The position numbers were made by a program, and so were the translations under genes. Under the pieces are notes generated by a model. The model saw only the letters and a program-made list of their open reading frames with translations. It was not told the DNA's origin and searched no databases. Source: Dendrocalamus latiflorus (lineage: Eukaryota; Streptophyta; Magnoliopsida; Poales; Poaceae). Taken from it: DNA of 64,000 nt. Below, one piece after another: positions 24,301 through 36,450 of the stretch. Position 1 is the first letter of the stretch. Each line of letters starts with the position of its first letter. The DNA lies in the NCBI GenBank assembly GCA_017311315.1, contig CM029610.1, positions 38,084,870-38,148,869 on the forward strand. The letters run 5' to 3'.

Positions 24301-27300
24301 AAAATTACATATATATATATATATACAGGGTAGCATATGCTTAACTAATATATTGGATACCCAGGCTAGAAAATCAGTTTGGCACAAGCAGAAGCTCACG
24401 CTACCATACAGAAAAATCTAACAAAGATGAAGTAGGAGCCCAAACATACCCAGGTCGGGAATCAGGTGTATCAACATCATCCACAGCAAAAGGAAAATCT
24501 GCATCATCAGTATCATCCTGCATAGACAATCTGCTTGAACTCCGTGAAAACCCAAGTCGTGGGGAACCACTAGAGGAGAAAACACCTGAGAACCTGCCAG
24601 ATTCATCCCTGCTGTCCTTAATCTGCATATAGGCCAAACAAATGTACTTAGTGAGCATACAATCTACTTGCAATTCAGGCACTCAACCTTTTTTATGTGC
24701 AATCAGCTAATTGTCTAATGCAAGTATGCAAGGGATGCAATGAGTAAAAGGGAATCTGGAACTACATAAACCCAGAGCCATCGCAAACTAGCATCCATGC
24801 AGATTTAACTTTGCCACACTCTAGCTAGGTGGGTTTGACTTTTCATGGCTAGAGTCTATTTCACAACCACTTGCGGCATGCCACACTTTCTTAGCTTCAT
24901 GCCCAGCTTTCTAGCCAAATTGTGCTACAAGTGTGCGGCCAATTTGGCCACCACAAAAACTGCTTGCAACACTTTTGGCACAAAACTGAGCCAAGAGTGA
25001 AGCACAAACAGCCCCTCACTTGCACTTGCAATACACAGATTATGTAGCACACAAACAAAAATAGAATCAGGAAAATGACAGTAATTTATAAGATTTTTAC
25101 AAGATGCGGCTCAGAAAGAAAACTAATCATAAAGGGAAAAAACACATGGAAAAGAAAAGGCTATTCAGAAAAGGTGTGTGCGAATATGGCAAAGACTGAA
25201 TCAGTTTACTATATTTCTGTGGCAGCAGTTTTTTTTCTCGAATACGCAGGAGAGCTGCATATCATTTCATTAAGAAGAAAAAGGTAAACAAAAGGGGAGG
25301 GAAACCCCAAACACACACTCACACACACAACACACTAGCAAACTACAAAAGAACCCCCAACGACCCAACTAAGACTGCTAGAGACAGAAATCACTGTCCA
25401 CCAGCAAAAACTTTAGCAATCAACTCCTGAAGACCTAATGCCCCTGCTGAGCACCACAAAAAACATTCTGTGTCTTTAATGGCTCTAGCCCTAGCATCCC
25501 TACCTTGGTGGCAGCAGTTTGACCATAAATGCAGGCTGCTAATGAATCTAAGATCATAGCATTTTAATCTGGCAAAGAATAAGGAAGTGAAACATGCAGC
25601 AAAAGCAAATTCAAAAGAACTAATAAATTGGAGTTAGTTTTCACAACAGCCACCAAATTGCAAGTTAAATCATCAGTTAGTCCAATCTGAGGATTTAAAT
25701 ATATGTTTGAATTCATTGTCTCTTTGCAAACCAAAGGAGGGAAACAACATAGTAAGATCTTTAAAAGCTACTGATTTATCAGCTAAGCACTTGATTCTAC
25801 TAAATTTCTAGGCAATCAAAGGTTAATCCCTGTCTGCTGAGTTTTTACGGTTCCTGAATCAAATACCTGGATGACATCCTTACTGAATTCACATTCCCAA
25901 TTCATTCAACACTGATGTGTCATTCCCGAAATTGGCATGTTAGACCAGGGTTCCAAATCCCCCGGTGGTAACCGCCCCACCAGGAACCGGAAATCCCGGT
26001 GGGTACCAGGAGCTGTTTTCCCCGGTGAGGGTATGTCATTTTGAGCTAGTTTTGTTGTTTGAACTCTACTTGCTATTATATGTTGACTGTCATTCAATGC
26101 TGAAATTTGTTGAAAAGTTGAAGGAAAATGACAGAAAATATAATATAACCAGGATTCGAACTTCTCCCAAATGAAAAATAACAGAAAATATAATATAACC
26201 GGGATTCAAACTTCTCCTAAACGGGTTTTCAAACCCTGGGTTAGGCGCATTTCAGTATTTTCACACCAGCATCAGCTTGAGGAAAGCAAACAACAGCCGA
26301 TTTATGTGAATGAGACAAAAAAAAAAACTATCAGCTCTAGTGCAAGTGTTAGTCCAACACAAATCATATCAAAAGGTCAAAGCCCAATAGCAACCAATCA
26401 TAACTTGGCCATGACTTTACTGGCTCATTTTTACGTCAAAAGCACAGACAACAAGTTTAAGATTTGTCATCTTCCGGCATAGTCATTTCTAGTTTCAAAT
26501 ATGAATATTCTAGTAAGTTCAAGATTTGCCATCTTTCGGCATAGCCAATGGCGTATCTAGGATTTTGTTACACCCTAGGCTATAAAAGGTCAAAGGTCAC
26601 TATTACCTGAGCTAGAAAGGAAAGTTACGCTCCTCGTTTACTTAGACTTATCTGGGATTTCCCACTAATAAATATCACACGCCTCGGGATGGAGCCTAGG
26701 CTGCCCGGGGTGTGGATCCGCCCCTGGGCATAGCAATTTCCAGTATCGAATATGAATATTAATGCAATATTATTACCCCTCCAAATTGACAGAAAAAAGT
26801 TTTTTTTTCATCCACAGGGCATTATAGAACTGGCAGCCAATGTACCGTTCAATTGCTCACAAACACGGTAAGCACATTAGTCTGCACAACTTTGATCTAC
26901 AGGACTAAACAATGGAGGTGGTATTGCAGAAACAGGTAAATTCAAAGAGAACAACATGGAAGTGTTTGCCAATACCATTGAGCCCTATGCTCTATCCATG
27001 GTGATATAAGACGTGTTACACAATGACAGAGCAAGCTATGCGATGATATAATAATCAATTTGATCAGACCAAATGGAGTAAAAAGAATGTGCAGTATGCT
27101 GCTACAGAATCTTAGATTATGCTAATTATATTCTACCAAAATGTCATGCTGGAGTGAAATAAAATATGCAACTGCAGTAAATATATGTTAAAATCACTAA
27201 AACAATTGAATAAGCTATAATATTGGCTGTGCTCTAAGGCTCTAAGATGGTGCTCCTTACATTGAATGATTGAAGCCATCAATCACGATGAATGAGCTAA

Positions 27301-28997
27301 GGAGGTCTGTTCATATTGTCTTCTGCTTCTGGCTTCTGCTTGGAGAAGCCAAAAGCCAATAAACACCCAGCTTCCTGAAGCAGCTTCTTTACTCCTCTTG
27401 CTCCGGAGATAAGGCAAAGGGTCACGGATGCATCACGCACCCCATTCCTCTCACTCTCATCTCGCTCACGCACTCTCCCTGACTTTTCCCACCGCTCGCC
27501 CTCTCCTTCTAGAGCCATTTCTTTCAGCCACTACTATTAAGCCGTAGCCAAAAGCCATCAGCCGCAGGCAAAAGCTATCAGCCGTAGCCAATACGGATAG
27601 GCCCTCGTAGGTTCCCAATTTTGAAACGAATTGGTGTAGGCATAATGACAATATGCCTTTCTGGTTTGGTACATGTGTTTCAGTAGCCTTTCAGTTAGCA
27701 CTAGTAAAAAAAGTGAGATTTCTCCCTACTTGATGCATCATCATATCAACTGCACTTATAAACTGCTAGATTCAATTCACATATGCTACGTCTGTGTAAG
27801 CTTTCATCTATGCACATAAATACCATCAATCAAGTATTTGCAAAAGCCAGGAATCACCTTGGGAGCGTAGAGATCTGCCATCCGGAGTCCCTCTGCCCTC
27901 TTGAATGATCGACTGCTCTCCGTAGGCGACTCATGCACCACTGCCTCCCCTCTCACGCTCTTCGGTGAAGGTGGAGGCAGCATGAACCCCCTACTGGGGT
28001 CCGACATGTTGCGATAGTGAGCAGGGCCCCTCCCACCTACCGCTTGCGGTATGCTCATCGGTGCAGTCTCCCCGCTCAGCCGCGACTGCAGGTAGCCACC
28101 GGCGAACGTGGGAGGAGATGGCGTGGCAGATGCGTACAAAGTCGGGGGCGGCGAGAACTTCGCCTGCTGCCCCGGTGTATGCGGCCAGGGAGCAGGCGAC
28201 GCCCAGCTGTTCGGGCGCCGCGAGGGCGGCGGGAGGGCCGAGCCAGAGGCCTCCGTGAGCGAGGACGGGAAGGCGCGCATGGGCTCGGCTGCCGGGCTCC
28301 CGACGTAATTGGTGATGAGCATGGCAGGCGCGAGGGATGAGATCTGGAGGTTGAAGGCGGCGAGGCTGGGGAGGTACTGAACGGAGACGACGAGGCGGCC
28401 GAGCTGGGTCTCGACGGGGGTGAAGAGGCGAGTGCGCATGGCCGCCTCCTCGGCGCGGGAAAAGGGCGCGGCAAAGGAGCCGACGCGGTATCCCATCTCG
28501 TAGTTGTACGACTGGCCGGACGCGCACAGCAGGCGGAAGACGCGGTACGCCGGGAGGAAGCGGAGCGCGGTGTAGACCGACCTAAGCAGCGTGATGCAGC
28601 GCTTGTACGCCCTGTTCACGGCCAGCCCCTCCCCGGCCGCGGCCCCCGCCCTCGCCCCCGCGGGCCACGGTTCGCACGCGACCGTCCACCTCTCCACCAC
28701 CTCCTCCGCTCCCACGCCGCCGTCCGATGGGATCAGGTACACATCCACCACGAGCGGCTCCGCGGGAGACGGCTCCGGAATGTGCTCCGCCGCATCCGGC
28801 GACGGCGGCGCGTTCAGCGGCAGGTGGAACCACCTATCCCGCCTCCGGACAGCCGCCGACGCCGACGCAGGCGCCGCGAGCGGCCGCGGTGCGCGCACGG
28901 CGAGGATGGCGTGCAGCGCCTTGAGGAGGAACTGCGGCACCATCAGCTCCACACCCGCCCGGCCGCCGCCGCCCGCCGAGTCCGACAGGGTCGCCAT
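23875..28997 (-). CDS. ATG13: Autophagy-related protein 13 (ATG13)
   Basis: Regulatory subunit of the ATG1-ATG13 kinase complex that starts autophagosome formation under TOR control. Three exons join in frame: 28997-27858, 24622-24450 and 24166-23875, giving about 534 aa. Exon 1 encodes the N-terminal HORMA domain (roughly residues 15-240). Its hallmarks are AYKRCITLLRSVYTALRFLP, AYRVFRLL, YEMGYRVGSF and a C-terminal LVVSVQYLPSL. A long Ser/Pro-rich disordered region follows. Exon 2 carries LGFSRSSSRLSMQDDTDD, a conserved plant motif. Exon 3 ends in a Ser/Arg-rich tail (LLARSRSRLQDSFDKS). The start at 28997 opens the conserved N-terminus; the frame runs further upstream but without family similarity. 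Intron 1 (24623-27857) has collected several transposons. No coding damage is seen. Confidence 0.92.
24254..24324. repeat. TA microsatellite in ATG13 intron 2
   Basis: Two runs of alternating TA, separated by GGAAAATTAC, lie between ATG13 exons 2 and 3. Confidence 0.9.
25232..25507 (-). mobile_element. 5'-truncated LINE in ATG13 intron 1
   Basis: Read on the minus strand, the segment ends AGCTCTCCTGCGTATTCGAG followed by a poly(A) tract, a common 3' end of grass L1-type LINEs. A 13-bp target duplication GTGGCAGCAGTTT flanks it (25219-25231 and 25508-25520; the left copy merges with the poly(T)). Only about 276 bp remain and no reverse transcriptase is present, as is typical of aborted insertion. 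Confidence 0.8.
25945..26239. mobile_element. Inverted-repeat element with internal duplication, ATG13 intron 1
   Basis: The ends read CCAGGGTTCCAAATCCCC and, reversed, CCAGGGTTTGAAAACCCG. They are flanked by GTTAGA and GTTAGG, a possible 5-6 bp target duplication. Inside, a block of about 47 bp containing ACAGAAAATATAATATAACC is present twice in tandem (about 26129 and 26177). It is noncoding and its superfamily is undecided. Confidence 0.6.
26546..26726. mobile_element. hAT-like MITE in ATG13 intron 1
   Basis: The ends are CAATGGCGTATCTAGG on the left and, reversed, CAGGGGCGGATCCACACC. They are flanked by a perfect 8-bp duplication GGCATAGC (26538-26545 and 26727-26734). It is 181 bp long. 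The ends match the larger elements at 34041 and 44233. Confidence 0.8.
27303..27603. mobile_element. MITE-like element in ATG13 intron 1
   Basis: GGTCTGTTCATATTG at the left and, reversed, GGCCTATCCGTATTGGC at the right are inverted. AGCCAAAAGCCA and GCCGTAGCCAAAAGCCATCAG blocks inside resemble the 5279 element. The ends are approximate. Confidence 0.45.
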
Positions 28998-29442
28998 TGC
29001 CGAGCCCGAGACCAATCGCTCCCCCGCAACTCCGCAGCAGTCAAACTCCCCTCCACGCCACTCCTCCGCTGCATGGCTGGGGCGCGCAGCAGTAAGACCG
29101 CATGAATCTGGTCTGCCTGGGTGGTGGGTACTAGTAGGCGCGATCGGATCGGAGAATATAGATCTGCACACGACGGGAATTTGGCTTGCTCACCAGTTCG
29201 GATGGGGCGCGTCAGGAATTGGGGATTTCTTCGTGGTTTTGAATCGGGCTAACGGGTGGCTGTTAGGCGTCCCCGATGCGGCCTAGTCATAAGCTAGACT
29301 CACAGACGTTGATCCGGTCTAAAGTTCATATATGCTGCAATATTTTAAGCCTGCTTTGGACTGTAAGGTGGGGTCCCACTATTAAAAACTTACTTTCCCT
29401 GACCTACCCCGACTCCTTCGCGCGAAATCCATCCGCTCCCCC
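28998..29442. other. ATG13 5' region and spacer
   Basis: The GC-rich sequence just upstream of the ATG13 start probably holds its leader and promoter. I could not place a TATA box or start site with confidence. Confidence 0.4.
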
Positions 29443-29830
29443 ACCAAATCCTCGTGCACATGGTCCCCCAAATCCCCGTCTCCCTGAGTTCAAAAAAAAA
29501 AAAATCCCCGTCTCCCTCCGCCGGGCCACCTCTCGTCCTTCCGCCACGGCAAGCTCATCCCTCCGCGCCGTATCTCATCCCTCCGCGCCGTATCTCATCC
29601 CTCCAGCGCCGCACGGAGAATTTGATCCATCGCTATAACTTAATAGTATATTTCGATAATTAACGATGAATCCTTCGTGCATATCGTCCCCCAAATCCCT
29701 ATCTCCCTCGTCAATCCAATGCCGGCCCGCCTCTCGTCCTCTCGCCACGGCAGCTCATCCGCTCATACCTCCGCGCCGCATGAAGAAGGTAGACCTAGTC
29801 AATAGTATATTTTATTAATTAATGATAATT
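29443..29830. repeat. Tandem duplication, about 220-bp period
   Basis: The block CCCCCAAATCC.C.TCTCCC, then CTCGTCCT..CGCCACGGCA, then AGTATATTT..ATAATTAA occurs twice in the same order, starting near 29443 and 29665. The first copy has an inner triplication of CATCCCTCCGCGCCGTATCT. It is noncoding. Confidence 0.65.
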
Positions 29831-30439
29831 ATATTATAAGACTAATATTTTCATTGAGTTGGATAAATAGATTATGTTACATGATGATAGATGATTTAAG
29901 ATGAGCTCATGTGTTAATCATCATCAAATCACGTGTTAATGCTTAAAGTCAAGAATCCGGATATAAAGTGAAGATAGTCGTCATCAAATTTCAAAAGGAT
30001 GTGCAAGACAAATATATAACTAGTATAGGCTAAGAATGTGTTTCTTTGTCATTTTGCTGATCTTGGTGTTTAGTGAAAGACTAGGTTACTAGTGTAGATT
30101 GTCGTACTATTAAGAGTGGTCTTGACTAGTAGTTTGAGTGTGACATGTGTTGATAGCTCATTTTGTTTCCTCTAACTCTCTGTGCCATGGTGCTACTATT
30201 TGCGAATATGTTTTCCAAATAGTTGAGACTCATGCATGATTCTCGTATATGAATTTAGTTTGCAAATGTGTTTTGTAAACGGTTTGATTCCATGTTCTTA
30301 AATCTCGTGGCATGATTCTAAAGTGTGTAAATATATTTTGTAACTTATCATGAATCATGTTCTAACCTTTATTTGCATGATACTATAATTTACAAATGTG
30401 TGTTTGCGAATTGATTGAAATATATGCAAGTTGGCTTGT
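29831..30439. other. AT-rich spacer, possibly retroelement-derived
   Basis: No gene seen. It leads without a visible boundary into the repeat-rich LTR-like region at 30440. Confidence 0.4.
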
Positions 30440-32106
30440 GCTGATTTTTGCACACCAGTACGACCGCCATGTGTTGGTCGGTCTAACGAGACAGCGGTAT
30501 GACTGATAATGTGTTACCAGATGAACCGCTAGGGAATTCTTTCTCTCAACGTGCTAGGGCGATATGACCGGCCCTCTCGCAGCGGTTTGATCGACCATAT
30601 GTTGACGGTCTAACCGGTGGAGCGATCCGACCGAGCTGTGTAGCCGGTACCTTTTTCAGATAGCATGTTTTTGGTACATCTCTGAGGTTTTAGCCGAACG
30701 ATCTGACTGGCGTTGTTTGAGCAGTCTGATCGGACCTGGCGGTCTAACAAGTCCCTGTGTGGGCAATCTGACTGGCCTGATCTATAACGATTAGTTTTTT
30801 AGCCGTTGTAGTGGGGGCCAATCTGACCTACCATGTGTTAGTGATCTGGCTAGTGGAGCAGTACGATCGGACAGTGTAGCCGATACCTTTTTCAAAGAGC
30901 ATGTTTTTTGTGCATCTCTGAGGTTTTAGCTGAGCAGTCTGACCAGCGTTGTTTAAGTGGTTTGACCGGTCCCTGTGTGGGCGGTCTGATTGGCTTGGTC
31001 CATAACGATTAGTTTTCTGGCTATTGGAGTAGGGTCGGTCTAACCAGTCATGTGTTAGTGGTTAAACCGGTCCAGACTAATTTTTCTGGAAATTGAGTCC
31101 AGCGACTAGTTTTTTGGTGTGGGATATGAATACTCTCTTTTAGCCAGTTGGTCAAGGGCACTGGTGCACTATTATTTATTCTTGAGCTAAGAGCAAACTC
31201 TCTCACCTCTTACATCCATATGTTATTGTTGTTGTTACAGACCAAACAATGAGATGAGAGTATGGTAGTAGAGATGTTAGGTGAGCAATGCTTGGGGACT
31301 TCCCCATGGCCTGGATGGCTTTATATATATATTCACATGGGGAGTACTTTACAATTATGTCCTTACACCCAAGTATCCCTTTTAAGGGCATTTATGTCAT
31401 TATACATATCCCATTTTGGGCTTTACAACCTTCTAACATGCCGGCTAGACTTAGGTAGGGGTCACCCCTACAACAGTTACACTTAGTGAGTTTGGAAAGA
31501 AAAATCCTTGTGCATATGTTGCACTTGATGGCGGATTTCGTATCCATTGAGCTTCACACTTGATTTATTCAAGTAAGCATCTCCAACTTGTTGCTCTTCG
31601 AGGGTGCCAACTCCTAGATGGCTTGGAGGTGTGAGAACCGGTGATCTTTTCAAAACGTTTGTGAAAAGGTCCGATATTGGTGTGAAGGTGGGAGCTTACC
31701 TACCCAAAGAGAAAAAGAGCCACCACTAGCAAATTGAGGTGATTGGCTTAATTCATGGAGCTAGTCCAATTCGCTTGGACTTATGTCAATGTGGACTTAG
31801 AGTAATCGGTAAATCTCTAAACACCACGATAAAAAAAAGACCATGTCACATTGTGTTGGTTTGCTCTCTGGTTCTTTAGCTTATACAATTTATATTCATA
31901 GAATTGAATTGATTGCTTGTCACTCTATGATTGTATATCTTGACATAGACTTAGGTTGTTGATATACTTAGTGCGACTAGTTGATTTAGGCCTTAATTGT
32001 ATAAGACCATTTTGACTTATGATTCCACATATAAAATAAGTTTTGACCAAAGAGAATTTTAAAACAACCTATTCGCCCCCTCTAGTTGGTCTCCTCAACC
32101 TTTCAT
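30440..32106 (+). mobile_element. LTR-like remnant with 236-bp duplication
   Basis: The segment has repeated GGTCTGACCGG-type motifs and a tandem pair with a period of about 236 bp (TAGCCGGTACCTTTTTCA at 30641 and its near copy at 30877). It ends CCTATTCGCCCCCTCTAGTTGG...CCTTTCA, similar to the 3' end of Copia (SIRE-type) LTRs. No primer binding site or interior follows, so a solo LTR is likely. The left border is not resolved. A second family's solo LTR is inserted at 31227-31475. Confidence 0.5.
31227..31475 (-). mobile_element. Solo LTR of the 36875-43274 retrotransposon family
   Basis: Read on the minus strand this 249-bp segment aligns along its whole length with the LTRs at 36875 and 43028. 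It has the same TGT...ACA ends, the AGGGGTGACCCCTACC-like start, the TATATATA stretch and the CAGACCAAACA end. It is flanked by GTTAT and GTTAC, a 5-bp duplication with one change. It is clearly diverged, so older than the full element. Confidence 0.8.
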
Positions 32107-32166
32107 CGCACCTCATACAGCCGCCGCACCTCATCCCAATTGCCTTCCCTTGCCACCGCCGCTACT

Positions 32167-32188
32167 CCCCCCCCCCCCCCCCCCCCCC
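32167..32188. repeat. Poly(C) run, 22 nt
   Basis: An uninterrupted run of 22 C. The length may be affected by sequencing error. Confidence 0.8.
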
Positions 32189-32949
32189 ATCGACTAGAGC
32201 TCTTCGCCGGCAAGATGCAGATCCAACGACGTCAACTTCCACCTCACCCCACCGTCAACGACCAGATCTAAATCTTTTGTGCATCGCTTTCGGCAGGTGG
32301 TGCCCATAACGAAAGAAGTGTGCCACCAGCACAGGGTGGGCTCAGCTATCGCCTACTGTTGTTGCTTCGGGAACAACCACAGAGTGTAGTGGTGGTGGTG
32401 CCATAGTACCAATTGAGCCCATGAAGGCTATCCTCATTGAAACATACACAAACACTAAATGACAATTAGTAGAGGGATACAGATCAATGGATGAGGGTGC
32501 TACTGGAAATAGTTCCTTGGCAAACTGGTCTAGAACATGTTCATGTTGCATCAGTTTTGCATCATTGTACCTTGAAGTATCTTTAGCCAACAAATCTAAG
32601 TATATTTTCAACTTAGTCATCTTTGTCTTCTCCTTTGAGCTTGTACTATTTTTTCCAAAGCTGTTACCCTGTTTGCAATGGCATCATGAAACAATACCAT
32701 GTTTTCACATAGCTAGTCGCCCAAAGAAGATTACGGCGTGCACTTCTCTTTTCCTTTTAACCTCCATTTTGCTGCCATCTGCCCCTTAAGGCGCCTTTCT
32801 TTGTTGATGTCTACATCAACTATCTCTTGTTCGGAGACGATCTATATGCTCCAAATTCAGAAATCTATGTTCTCTTGTCCTTCTCATGATCCATCTTTAC
32901 TCTTTGCCATTTAGGTTGATCCTTGAGTACCCCCCCCCCCACAAATAAG

Positions 32950-35900
32950 AAAAAATAGAAGATCAAAAGAGCAGGAGACACGGATTTTACGTGGAAAACC
33001 CTTACGGGAAAAAACATATATGAATGAAATCGAAATTCACTATATGAGGAGATGTTTACAGTGAGGTCCTTTTCTTCTATCTGGTCTACAAGGGTATATT
33101 TATAATATTTACAAAGGGGTTTCAAACAAACTAAATAGGATTCGGATCACACTTTAACAATCTCCACCTTGAAACGAATTCACTCATCTAATCGAAATAT
33201 CAAATCTTCTCAAAGTAAATCCTCATCACCAGACCTTATGTATCGAAAGTCCATCAAACTAATCTTCAACAAGAAAAACTAGAATAGTCTTATCCAAACG
33301 CTTCTCACAAAGCAAAATTGAGCAAATCACTAGCAGATTCAAACACACAGCTATCAACAAAACAGATAGACAAATCTGAGTCTTCAACAACTCATAACCC
33401 TAGTAAATTCTGAGATTGTGCAACTGACCTCCTAAAACAAATACTTGATCGTCGAATGGTATAAGTCAAAATATCACTTTTGGCGCTGGATAGATAGCGA
33501 AGAACTCATCTTATGGAATCTGACATGATTCACTTGGAATACAAAACTCGACAAATAATGCTCATTAAAAGAGCAACTTGCACATGTATGACCATTACGT
33601 ACATCAAATAGCCAGTTTCAAAAGTAACTAAATTCTATAACATAGTTGAAACTGCTACTATAAAATTATTCGGATGAAAGGAACACTTGTGTTGTGAAGT
33701 GAAGAATAAAGTGAAGTAGACCCCTCGTACCGAGCTGCAATAATTGGGTAAACTTTGTGGTATCCACGCAAAAATAAACTCCTTATTGCACCTAAATCCT
33801 TTATCTCAAACTGAAATTGGAGCAAAACATTAATTTTCAAATGGCAAAACTCCGGAGCGCATCATGCTAACTGACATTAGGGTGTCATCAAATTTTTGAG
33901 AATTAATGTCGCCAATGCCTTCATAATAGTCGCACAAGCAATCCAAATTGCAATATATCCAAATGGTGATTAAAACACTACATACAATTATCCCCACAAC
34001 TGATATTGTTTGTTCCTTTTTCTTTAAAGTCTCTTCAATCCAGTGGTGGAGCCAAAGTAGATGCATGGGGGTACAGCTGTACCCCAACATTTTTGCCAAA
34101 AAAACTACTATATACACTTCTTAACATACAAGGTATACGCCACAAACTCCATCCTCAATTGTAGCCCACAACCCATCATTCCAATATGCCCAAAATGCAA
34201 TAAAACCTAAATATGCCCATAGCCACAGCCCACCAAGCCACAACTATCACCATTGATCACCTCTAGGATGGCAGGATCGATCCCCAAATTCCCCTATCCC
34301 CATTTTTTCCCTAGCAGCTGACAAGCCCTAGGCGCAACACAACAACAACAGGCGACGACGTGACGAAGGCGCTGAGCTGCCGAGGTGGGGAGTGCAGTGA
34401 GAACACAACACTACAATGGTCCGCAGGGCACAAGCAGGCAGTGAGGGCACAGCATGCACCGTGGTCATGTGCCAATGCGGTGCTACTCGGCGATCGGTGT
34501 CTCCGTCCCTGACGACTGGGCGTGGCAATTGGGTTTTAGGAGCACAATAGTTGGAAGCTAGGATTCTCTATTGTAAGTTTTGAAAATATCAAATCCTTAA
34601 TGTTGTTCTGCTTCAGTACTTCTTGTTTGTTGGATCTAGTTGAGACAAAGAATCACGAGTGAAGAACAAGCTAAGAAATAGCATAGGTGAATAATACTTG
34701 AATGATTGTTTAGTTATATATATTGAGCGTGAGTTTTTTCTACAAGTTAGTGATGATGTTGTCATCAATCGCTTTCAAAGCATGAAGGAATGTCGTATTA
34801 AGTTGTATTTTTTAAAAATATTTTGTGATGTTGGTTGTAGTGTAAATATATAATTTGTTATATTTGAACTTCCGTACTATATCATTTGAACTTGTGTTAA
34901 AACAGATGTGTCTTAAGTTTGCACCTCCATCATCAAAATCCTGGCTCCGCCACCAGTTCAATCAAGTGTAGCCCAAACAAACTCATTATGTTGAAAGCCT
35001 GCAACTCCATCTTAGACACTATATGTGCGGATTTTGCCACAGTAACCCGTAGAAGATGATGAATCATCAAAGAAATCGTCAATAATTAATCTCGCATGGA
35101 TGCTACCAATAATAGGCACAACAACCTAAATTGTAATGAATTCTACCTCCAACAAAAATATGCAGAGCTGACGACATAACTTCTTCATGGAAAATGACGA
35201 TCGACTGAGATAGAAGATTGTCGATGGAGATTTTGTAATACGACACCAGGGCATGATTCAAGCGGTGTGGGCAATGGTGTTGGTGGAACCAGCACTGGAA
35301 TAGTCACCATGGTATAGCACATATCAACACTCAGTATGGTGTGGGTGGCGCTTAGTCGGAGTCAAGGCGAGTCAAATCACTGAGGTGAGGCTACAAAGAA
35401 TCTCTTGGTACGAATCCTTGTGTGTATAACAAAATCTAAAATCCCATGTACACTTTTCAGTGTGCACGTAGTAGCCTTTCCTCCTAACATGTTGAAAGCT
35501 TCCTCAGTTCACGTGAGGCTTCCGAGTGCAGCGTCAGCTTGATCTTTAATCATAGTAAGAAATCTGAGTTCGACTAGGTGGCTTGACAGTGTATGATATA
35601 AACAGGAGAGCTCTGCTTCAAACTTGGACACGCAAGCAGCGTCTTGATGAAACCATCTCACTTCGGATTTTACAACTACGAAAAGGCATCGAGTTACCCG
35701 AGCCGAGTTGCTGATCGGATGTCGCCTGGCTCTAGAATCCGGGTGTCGATGAAACTTCTTAGAACCGCCTTGATGTCGTGCCTTGATGCTTGGACGCGGG
35801 TGCCACACGATGGCCATTCTGGGAGGTGAGATTGCTCCTCCCAGCGGGCAGTGCCTTGAGTTTTGAACCCTATGCTTGATAACATTTATTATAAAGTGCA

Positions 35901-36110
35901 TGACAAAAGTAAAAGATCAATAGAGCGGGAAAAATTAGGGACGCGTGAAGGTGAAATTCATTATATGAGGAAATATTTACAATAAGACTTTCCTTCCCTC
36001 TGATCTACAAGGGTATATTTACAATGTTTACAAAGGACTTTACGTAGGAGTAGAACTTCGTGTTAAAAATGAAAACAAATCAAATAGGATTTGAATCACA
36101 TTTTAACAAA
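32950..36110 (-). mobile_element. Old nonautonomous LTR retrotransposon
   Basis: Two same-orientation segments, about 36109-35890 and 33165-32950 on the minus strand, start TGTTAAA.TGTGATTC/CC. They share CCTATTT..TTTGTTT, AAATATACCCTTGTAGA and CTCATATA.TGAATTTC and act as LTRs. Before the 3' LTR lies CAAGGTGGAGATTG, a typical Copia polypurine tract. The interior has no recognisable protein. LTR divergence by eye is high, so the insertion is old. A hAT-like element (34041-34956) is nested inside. Confidence 0.65.
34041..34956. mobile_element. hAT-like nonautonomous transposon
   Basis: The left end is CAGTGGTGGAGCCAAAG and the right end reversed is CTGGTGGCGGAGCCAGG. TTCAATC occurs on both sides (34034-34040 and 34957-34963), a 7-8 bp target duplication. 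It is 916 bp with no transposase. It has the same end type as 26546-26726 and 44233-45106. Confidence 0.75.
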
Positions 36111-36450
36111 TACTCTATAGTAAAAGGTTTCTCCTCTACTTCACCTTTGTACCACTCATGAGCTTTCTCCATAAGCATCTCATTGTATCGCCCACTGTAA
36201 TAAGTGATGCTCGCTCAAGCATAAACACCATTGAAGATTTTAATGGTCTTGTTAGTAGTACTTTAGTGAGTCTTGCATTGCTTGGCTGACCTTCTTTTCC
36301 CATCTCTATGCCTATTATTGTTGAACTTATGATTACTTGCTCCCAATAGTATTCCGACTTCTTCACATTGCCATCAATAGGATCAATGGAATGCTTCAAC
36401 CAAGACCTCGCAAGCCGCATGTTCTCCTCTCCCGATTGTTGCACACCTCT
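36111..36450 (-). pseudogene. Fragment of a PIF/Harbinger- or NAM-associated gene
   Basis: The minus strand encodes ARSWLKHSIDPIDGNVKKSE then YYWEQVI. This resembles the AWL..S.DP..G..QKG..FW..V motif of the Myb/SANT-like, NAM-associated proteins found with Harbinger transposons. After a frame break it ends YNEMLMEKAHEWYKGE, the matching C-terminal motif. The middle is disrupted and no full gene is present. Confidence 0.5.

Noticed and set aside
28591..29286. 231-aa plus-strand ORF opposite ATG13 exon 1
   Set aside because: Antisense shadow of a GC-rich coding exon. The HORMA-coding strand explains it.
32167..32188. Poly(C) tract as a functional quadruplex or i-motif site
   Set aside because: A bare homopolymer with uncertain length in noncoding spacer. 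Nothing links it to a gene.
35509..35901. 130-aa minus-strand ORF as a retroelement protein
   Set aside because: No gag, protease or reverse transcriptase motif. It lies next to the LTR and is likely a chance frame.
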